A stretch of 64,000 nt of DNA from Campylorhamphus procurvoides (Eukaryota > Chordata > Aves > Passeriformes > Dendrocolaptidae): positions 133,365 through 197,364 of the forward strand of contig WBMV01003355.1 in the NCBI GenBank assembly GCA_013396655.1, given 5' to 3'. Of the stretch, positions 57,101 through 64,000 are shown in pieces (within the stretch, counting starts at the first letter, position 1; each line of letters begins with the position of its first letter). The notes under the pieces are model-generated. The model was not told where the DNA came from. It made no database searches and saw only the letters and a list, made by a program, of their open reading frames with translations. The position numbers and the translations under genes are program-made.

Positions 57101-60100
57101 TTGTATCATGATATTTTTAACTATGTCTGAACATCTGTGGCCATTCTGGAAACTGCAAACAATTTCAATCATAAATTAGGCCAGGCAAAATTGAAGGACA
57201 AATCAAAGGATAAAAGAAGGTCACTAAAATACAGGGAGGAGCTAACTGCTCCACTGCAGATTTACCATCTTACAGCACAGACACACCCAGTAGGACCATC
57301 TCCCACTGAAACAGGCGTGGAAAAGACAGACAAGGCCCACTAATGAGGTTCAGCCTTACTCTGGCTTTTGTCTTCTTTTCTTTGTCATTTGGATTTACCT
57401 AATTGAAATCAAAATTCAAATGAGGTGCAATTCTTTGTGGGAAGAGTGGCTCGGGGGAGAAAGCACAAAAGTGAACTGGAAAGGCTTTTAGAAAACACTG
57501 TTTCTTGCACGCCTTGCATGCCAGGGAGATGGGACCTATGCTGCACTTAAACATGCTGATGTAAAGGGCAGCTTTAAAATCAGCCTAGTGAAATGGTTCC
57601 AGGATATTTCTTTTTTGATTAGTTTTGACCTCTATTAATACATAAACCTCCAAGTTACCAACCTAAGTCACTGGCAATTACTTTGCTTTCCTTAGTTACC
57701 CTTTTAAGACGACTTAGACTCTCAGGTTCTAGAATATTTCTGAACCAGGCTCTTAAACTCTTCTGGTATCTGGTAATACTTGTGTTTAGTCCTATTCAAT
57801 TTCAACTAAAGTGCCCTTCACAAAGTCCATTCATTTCTGTTCCGTGCAGGGTGATGTTTGTGAGAGCTGCCTGGAATAAAATAGCACGTTGCATGCCCAC
57901 AAAAGTTCATCTATCCTAAAGCAGCAGGTGCTTACCAGCTTTGCTATTTGCAAACAACTCTTCAGATTAACTTCAAGCAGATGTTAGCAACAGTGTGCCT
58001 TTACACAAAGAGTATTAAGAGCCATTTGGGCCAGCAAAGGCGGTTATTTGCAAGCCGCCTTTCTTCCCCTTTTATTTCAGCTGTTTGCCTCAGTAACAGC
58101 TGCTGTTCTCAGTGCTGTGGTGTCTGTAGACACCACATGGACTTACACTGATAGCCCACTGTTCCCATTAACATGTTGGTGTGGTCATTTTTCCATCATT
58201 TACAAATACGCCCCGTGTAAGAACTCCCAGGGGAACAGGGAGTGTCGGCCTTACTTTCTGAAAATGGAACACAAAATAACCTGCCAGCTTTGCATCATAG
58301 TGAACTTGGTATGCTTTAAAACTTCCTCTTGCAGCTCTCTGAAAGGGGGGAAAATCTAATTCTCTGAGTAAGGTCCTATCAAGAACAGGAGATGTGGGCC
58401 CTATGACCACATGGTAAGAGCTCTGTAGGAGATGAAGCATTCCAGAAGTTTCCTCCCAGGGAAAATAAGTGTGTCTTCAGCTCCCAACTAAACCATGCTC
58501 TGAATGGGGTGACAGGAATGGGTGGGGGACCACTCCTTGCTGGATGGTCTTGAGCCATGTGCAGAGAGACCCAAGGGCCTCCTGCTGCCTGTGGCACAAC
58601 ATCTTCCTCCAGACACAGTGTCTGATGCTGCTCACGGGGCTGGCTCTGATAAAGGCATTGCTATCAGTGTGCAAGGCTTTGCAGGACTGCTGCACAGCCT
58701 CCAAGTGTGTTGTATGTCTACCTTTATCTTGTACAACTGGCACATGGGTGATTTACTCTCTCGTTTTGTTTGTTGCTGGCTACCTATCTGGCTCACTGGA
58801 AGAAAGAAAGGCTGTTTATGTCGAGGCAGCTGGCAGGTTGAAATTCATCTATCTTGGATCTCATTTAATTCCCTTGAAATTACAGTAGAGCTGAGCAAAG
58901 CCCTTTGCTGCTAAGAAGCTGGGCCTTGTTATGCACATTTCTCCTACAGGCTTCCTTGCCCCAGAGCACAGGGCAACAGCCAGTCTTGTTAGAGAAATAA
59001 AATGCTGCTCATACATAACACAAGTGCTCTGGATGCCATACTGTCACTAATTTTCCGTGGCAGCTTGATGTGTCTTTAGGTCTAAACCCAGCTAGTGAGA
59101 GACTCAGGATTTCTTTTTATGTCTTATCGCAGATGTTACTATTTCCTGAGCTATTCTTGCTGAGCAGCTCCCTGGGTTAGCCTTCCATGTGGCTGTTACT
59201 AAATCTGTAGCCCTGCAGCAGCAAGGACCCCAGTGAGAGGCTGTGTCTCTGGGGCCACGAGGGGCTCAGGAGCCAGCCCCTGTACAAACACCCACGATGT
59301 TCTGCTGTGTTTATCCAGCTTTCAGCTGGCACAGTGTGGCACAGAAACCAGGGGGAACAAAGGTCTGCTGCTGGGAACCTGCTGTGCAGCACCTGAAGGA
59401 ACATGCTTTCTTGTAGCTCTGCAATGGTTGATTTTACTCAGAACATCTATAGAATGTATATTCAAAATTATATATGTATAATATATAGTACCTATTTTAC
59501 TAGCCATTCCTATTAAGAGGTAAGTATCTATTTGCAGCTGAGGCAACAGGTGGCTTAGAGGTCATGAAATCCTCTCCTTAATTTATTGAAAAGCCCTCTT
59601 TTCATGGCAGCAGATAAACAGGAGTCCTAATGGGGAATATATTCTTCTCAAAAAAAACCCTCCCTGTTTTCTCCCCTGTTATAGTAATCCTAGTTTCACA
59701 CCTAAAATGATTACAGCATTCTGTATTGTTCCTTCCATACATATGCACAGCCAAAGACAAGAATGGTGAAGCTCAAAATATCACGTATCAAGCTCTGGGA
59801 ACAGGTGGGCTGTGACTCAGGGGCACAGGGCTCTTGTTAAGGTGTTTCTTTGTGTAAAAGTAGCTTAGCACAACAGTTCTATTACCTACTGTATTTAAGC
59901 CACCTGTCTGCGAGGGGTTATGCTGCCCTGAGATCTGCAATTTACTGGATGAGACAGCTGACTTACAGGGCCTGTAATCTTTGTGAGCTAAAACACAAAA
60001 CAACAAAAACTAGGCCAGGTTCTTTCCTTGTTGCTGGGTCTCAGCAGAATTATTTATCTGTGCAGTTTTCAAACTTTGAAGCCCCCCATACGTGTGCCAT

Positions 60101-63100
60101 TTATCACCTGTTCAGGATTTAAAATGATGTTTACAACTACAGAGGCACCCAACCAGAAATGTCTTACACAGCAATAGTCTTCTAAATCATTTGAGAGCTG
60201 TATGATAATGCAATTGCCAACAAGTAATGTGCTCCAACAGGCTGGTTCAGCCATCTTTTACTTACATAAAAATTCAGTTGAAAAGAAGATCAATTAAAGT
60301 TTTATTAGATATACCTTTTCCTTTTCTGTCCATTTTGCACACTTCCAATTTTCTTTTCCCTTTTCCACTGGAACTGGGTTGCATTATGTTACAGGCCACG
60401 TTGCATTTGACAGCTGTTGTCAAACAAGCCTCTCCCAGGTTCTCCCTTAACATGTCTGAATGGTGTTTGGTCACCAATGTTAAGAGAACACCCATTGATA
60501 CACAGTAAAGACAAATACTTTCAGCCATTGCTGGAATAAGAGAGCAAAACTACTTGCTTTCAAAGGGACAGGGATGTGATTGAGGCAGTCTCCACCAAAG
60601 AGGGAACTACCGCAGAGTCGCCAGGAGGGCCAGTTTTTTGATTGACAATGTACCAAAAAACCAGAACACTGCCTATTCTCTGAGAAAAGAACACTTGCAA
60701 TTAAAGGATGTAATTTTTTCCACAAAAAAAGTATAAAGAAATAGGGAAAGGGAAGGGTAGAAAAAGGAATGGAAAGAATCCAGAAAAGCAGAGAAAAGGC
60801 TGTGACTGAGAAAAATTGATAAGTAGGTCAACCTAAACACAGTACAGCAAAGATACTGGACAAAGTTCAGGAGGCTTTCGCCTGCAGAAGTTGGTCTGTT
60901 GTGGCTTGTTCACCTCAGCATGTAGAGAGATGATATATTACAGCAGAATGTCTTGATAGAACAGGAGAGAGGCAGGGCCATTTCATAAGAAAATGTCTGG
61001 AGGTGATTATTTTAGACAAGAATGAAATGGCCAAAGTCTGCACTGAGACTACTGTAATTGCACTCAATCAGGCTAATGTAGGAATTATGATGGTACTTCT
61101 CAGTGTGGAACCTGTGGAGAATTTCAGCTTTTAAAGAATGTTCTTGAGAGTCCTACCTAATGATTCATAAATGTTTTTAAAGATGATATTTCAGGGGGAA
61201 AAAAAGACTTAAAGATATTGTATTGGTTTCAATGAAAATGGGATTTAAGTAAATCTCAACTGCTTGTAAAGATGTGCAGACTTTCTCCTAAGTGGTTTTG
61301 GGTTTTAAAGGGGGGGAGGATTTCATTCATCACTTGAGTGAAGTTCTGTATTAGAAACTGAGCACGGTAATGAAATTCACTGCTAGTTTGTAAATATTTC
61401 CTGTTTGTAAACAATCTATTGGTAAAATTTGTCCTAAATTACTATTGTATACACAGAAGGAAAAGTTAAGTACAGACCCACCTGCAGCTGAAAGATCCCA
61501 GACAATGATCCTTCACTAAGATTTGTTTCTTTACACATATTTGACCTATGGAAAACAGCAGCAATCTCTCATTGCTGCTGGTTGTTTTCTTAATGCAAAG
61601 TTAACCTGCAGAAATAGAAGTTTCACTTCCCCCAGATTATTCATGCAGCCCTTGTCGCAAACAAACTTCTATTATTCTTGTGAGCTTATATTACAGCTGT
61701 TCATTTCTTTGCTCCACCACCAAAAACAAGGTGGAGGGTATAAAGAGGCATGCTTCAATTGCACCCCTTCTTTAGGCAAAAAATGGAAAAAAAGGGACTT
61801 GCTGTTTATCAGAAAGAACTGAAAAAAAGACAGGTCACTTGCATCTGTGGATTGCACATTAAAGACAGAAAGTTGCAGCAAGCAATAATGACAATTACTG
61901 CATAGGTAAAATGCTACCATGGGCACTTAGAACATTTCATTATAGCAACAAGGTTTTCATAAGACTCTCTGACATCTGAGAGTGTCATACCTGGTAGCAA
62001 ATTAAACCAAATCTCCAACAGGCTGGTAATTGCTGTGGTTCCCATTGTCAAGATGGCTAAATTGAGAAGCAGGGAGTGTAGTGAGCAGCCACTCACCACA
62101 GGGTGGATGAGGCAGAAGGACACTTCACTTTCAAAACACTGAACTACAGAATTACACTTCTAAGGAAATACTGTAGATCCATCTGACTTCCACTGACAAG
62201 CATTTTTTCTCTGACATATGCACAATTAATTAATGAAAATTACTATTTCAGATCATGGTGAAAATATATGGAACATTTTGCTGTCTGGGACAACCCTGCT
62301 CACCAACACACATACTTTAAATATGTGCTTTTCTTCTGTGAGCAAAACTCCAACAAATATCTTAACCACATCCATCATGCCTTTAAATGTCTACAAAATT
62401 ACATGGGGTCCGGTTTTGTACCAGCACTCCACATGAGCAGCAAAACAGGTCTAAAGGTCCTTAACTACACTATTTATTGGCTTTCTCCTCACACAGTCCC
62501 ACACCTTTCAATAGGATGTCCTTAAGAAGTGAAATACTGTCACACATCTCAGCAGAACCAGAGCCAAACGAATAAGGAGAGCGAGCTGTCCTAGATCCAA
62601 AAACCTGTAAGCATCTGTTTTTATCACAGACTTCTTACAGAGCACATAGAGGTAGCTGTTACTGTCAGAGCTGACTGCCTGGCCATTATTTCAACCTTCT
62701 GCACCTGCTTTAGTGTCTGCTGTGTGATTTATTAAGACATTTCTTTGCCTTTCCCCTGCAGTGTCTGCCTGTGTGCAGGGACCCTTTCCACATCAGTGCT
62801 CTGTTCCAAGGCTGGCTGCAGCTGCCCTGTGCAGTGTGATGGGAGGCTCCAGGGGGCTGGAAATGGCACAGCTTTGTGGTATGGCCATGGAGCATGGCCA
62901 GAAATGGGCACCCCTATGGGTTAAAGGGCCAACTGCCCCCTGAAATAATCCTGTCCCCTTCTCTTTGGAAACCCCAGTCTGATCCAGGCTGGTGCTCTGG
63001 GGGTTTTGTTCAGTTCGAGCTATGAGAGTACAGCTCTGAGAGAAGCAGTGGTTATTCTTCTTCCTGGCTCTTTAGAAATATCCAAATATGCTGCTTAGGA

Positions 63101-64000
63101 GCTGTTTACAGAAACTTCAAGCATTGCTTTGTTGACTTCTGGAGATATGAAGAGTAAATTACCGGTATAATATACTTGTAAATCTGTACTTACACAGCCC
63201 AAGAAGTGTCTCTCTTTCTCTCCCCCTCTCTATAAAAAACCTTTTCTGCATCAGTGTCTCCCTTTCATAAACGTTCCACTTTGTTAATGCCTTGCCAAAC
63301 TACTGCTTTTTCCTTTTTTTCTTTTTATGCATGTAAGTGGAAGCTGCTGTGTGCAACAATTAACAACTGTGTCTGGAGTGTATCTACAGCTTTTATACAT
63401 ATATTTCTGTCTAGACCCGGATTCTGCAGACCTTTATGCTTAACTTCACACAGTGTGAATCTGTGACTTTCATTCTCACTTTAAAATGTATAACAAAATG
63501 AAATTATCACTTGAGTAACTCACTGCTGTCTTGAATTTTTTGTTACCAACTTTCATAGAAATATTGAAGTAACATTTAAACAACAAGCTATTTAAACAGC
63601 CTGCTAACTTACTGGATTCCAATTTCCTTACATTCACATTAAGTAAAACTTTAAAAAATATACATCCATAAAAATGTATTTGTAATTTAATCTTTCACAC
63701 TGACATCATATAAATGGTAATTTAAATGAGCCATACTTCCACGACAGCTTCCAGACTGAGTGATATCCAAAGTGGATATCCAGAGATGAGCTCATCACTC
63801 ATCATGGGATGAATAAAAAGTCACACTTAGATTTGTATTCAGCAATTCCTTGCACAGCTGAAGAGAGGGAAATATAAATACCTGATGGCTGAGATACTGG
63901 CTTTAAGACTAGTCAAATATAATCTGCACCAGCTTCACTTCTGCATAAGATTACAAGTACCCAACAGCACTGAGAACTCCTGCTTGATCAAATGGGTGTT
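54135..64000 (-). other. CAP2: Probable long CAP2 intron
   Basis: 9.9 kb upstream of the polyproline exon. I searched both strands by eye for the N-terminal CAP2 exons and found none, and no LINE, tRNA or rRNA. Open frames at 58048-58359, 58469-58888 and 56248-56610 match nothing I recognise. Human CAP2 also has long introns here as I recall it. It might hold regulatory elements that need alignment to see. Confidence 0.55.

Noticed and set aside
58048..58888. Overlapping open frames of 100-139 codons in the CAP2 intron
   Set aside because: Different frames overlap with no shared signal and no known domain; chance frames in a long intron are expected.
1..64000. CRISPR arrays, operons, bacterial mobile systems, tRNA or rRNA genes
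   Set aside because: None seen; the window is ordinary vertebrate nuclear DNA with spliced genes and LINE fragments.

Overview
The window is vertebrate, and almost certainly bird, nuclear DNA. All coding sequence is broken into short exons with GT-AG splice sites, the exons encode three known vertebrate genes, and every recognisable interspersed repeat is a CR1 LINE fragment, as expected in birds. Gene names come from comparing translated exons with remembered human proteins; no search was run.

Layout. 1-3856: non-coding, probably NUP153 intron 1, opening with a degenerate minisatellite set between two CR1 tails. 3857-29927: NUP153 on the + strand, exon 2 to the stop codon. Its 23 coding segments sum to 4329 nt (1442 codons plus stop) with all splice phases consistent, followed by a roughly 1 kb 3'UTR. 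About 33739-40350: FAM8A1 on the - strand, with four clear coding exons of the membrane RDD domain. Its GC-rich first exon is not visible and probably lies in the assembly gap at 40044-40156, beside a CpG-rich promoter-like block. 47503-54134: the last six coding exons of CAP2 on the - strand (polyproline segment, WH2 motif, C-terminal CARP domain). 54135-64000 shows no exon I can recognise and is probably a long CAP2 intron.

This order and orientation (CAP2 and FAM8A1 on one strand, NUP153 opposite and tail-to-tail with FAM8A1) matches human 6p22.3 as I recall it. The genes share a neighbourhood, not a pathway: NUP153 is a nuclear-basket nucleoporin, FAM8A1 is an ER membrane cofactor of HRD1-linked degradation, and CAP2 is an actin-monomer regulator.

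Most notable observations: (1) a possible undescribed + strand spliced gene between FAM8A1 and CAP2, whose five exon-like segments (41111-46721) join in one open frame of about 122 codons; (2) a rearranged first zinc finger in NUP153 (H-x2-C-x9-C-x2-C instead of C-x2-C-x10-C-x2-C); (3) a minisatellite lodged in duplicated CR1 ends; (4) the gap that hides FAM8A1 exon 1, flanked by a TGTCACCC minisatellite; (5) a 21-bp micro-exon and NAGNAG acceptors in NUP153.
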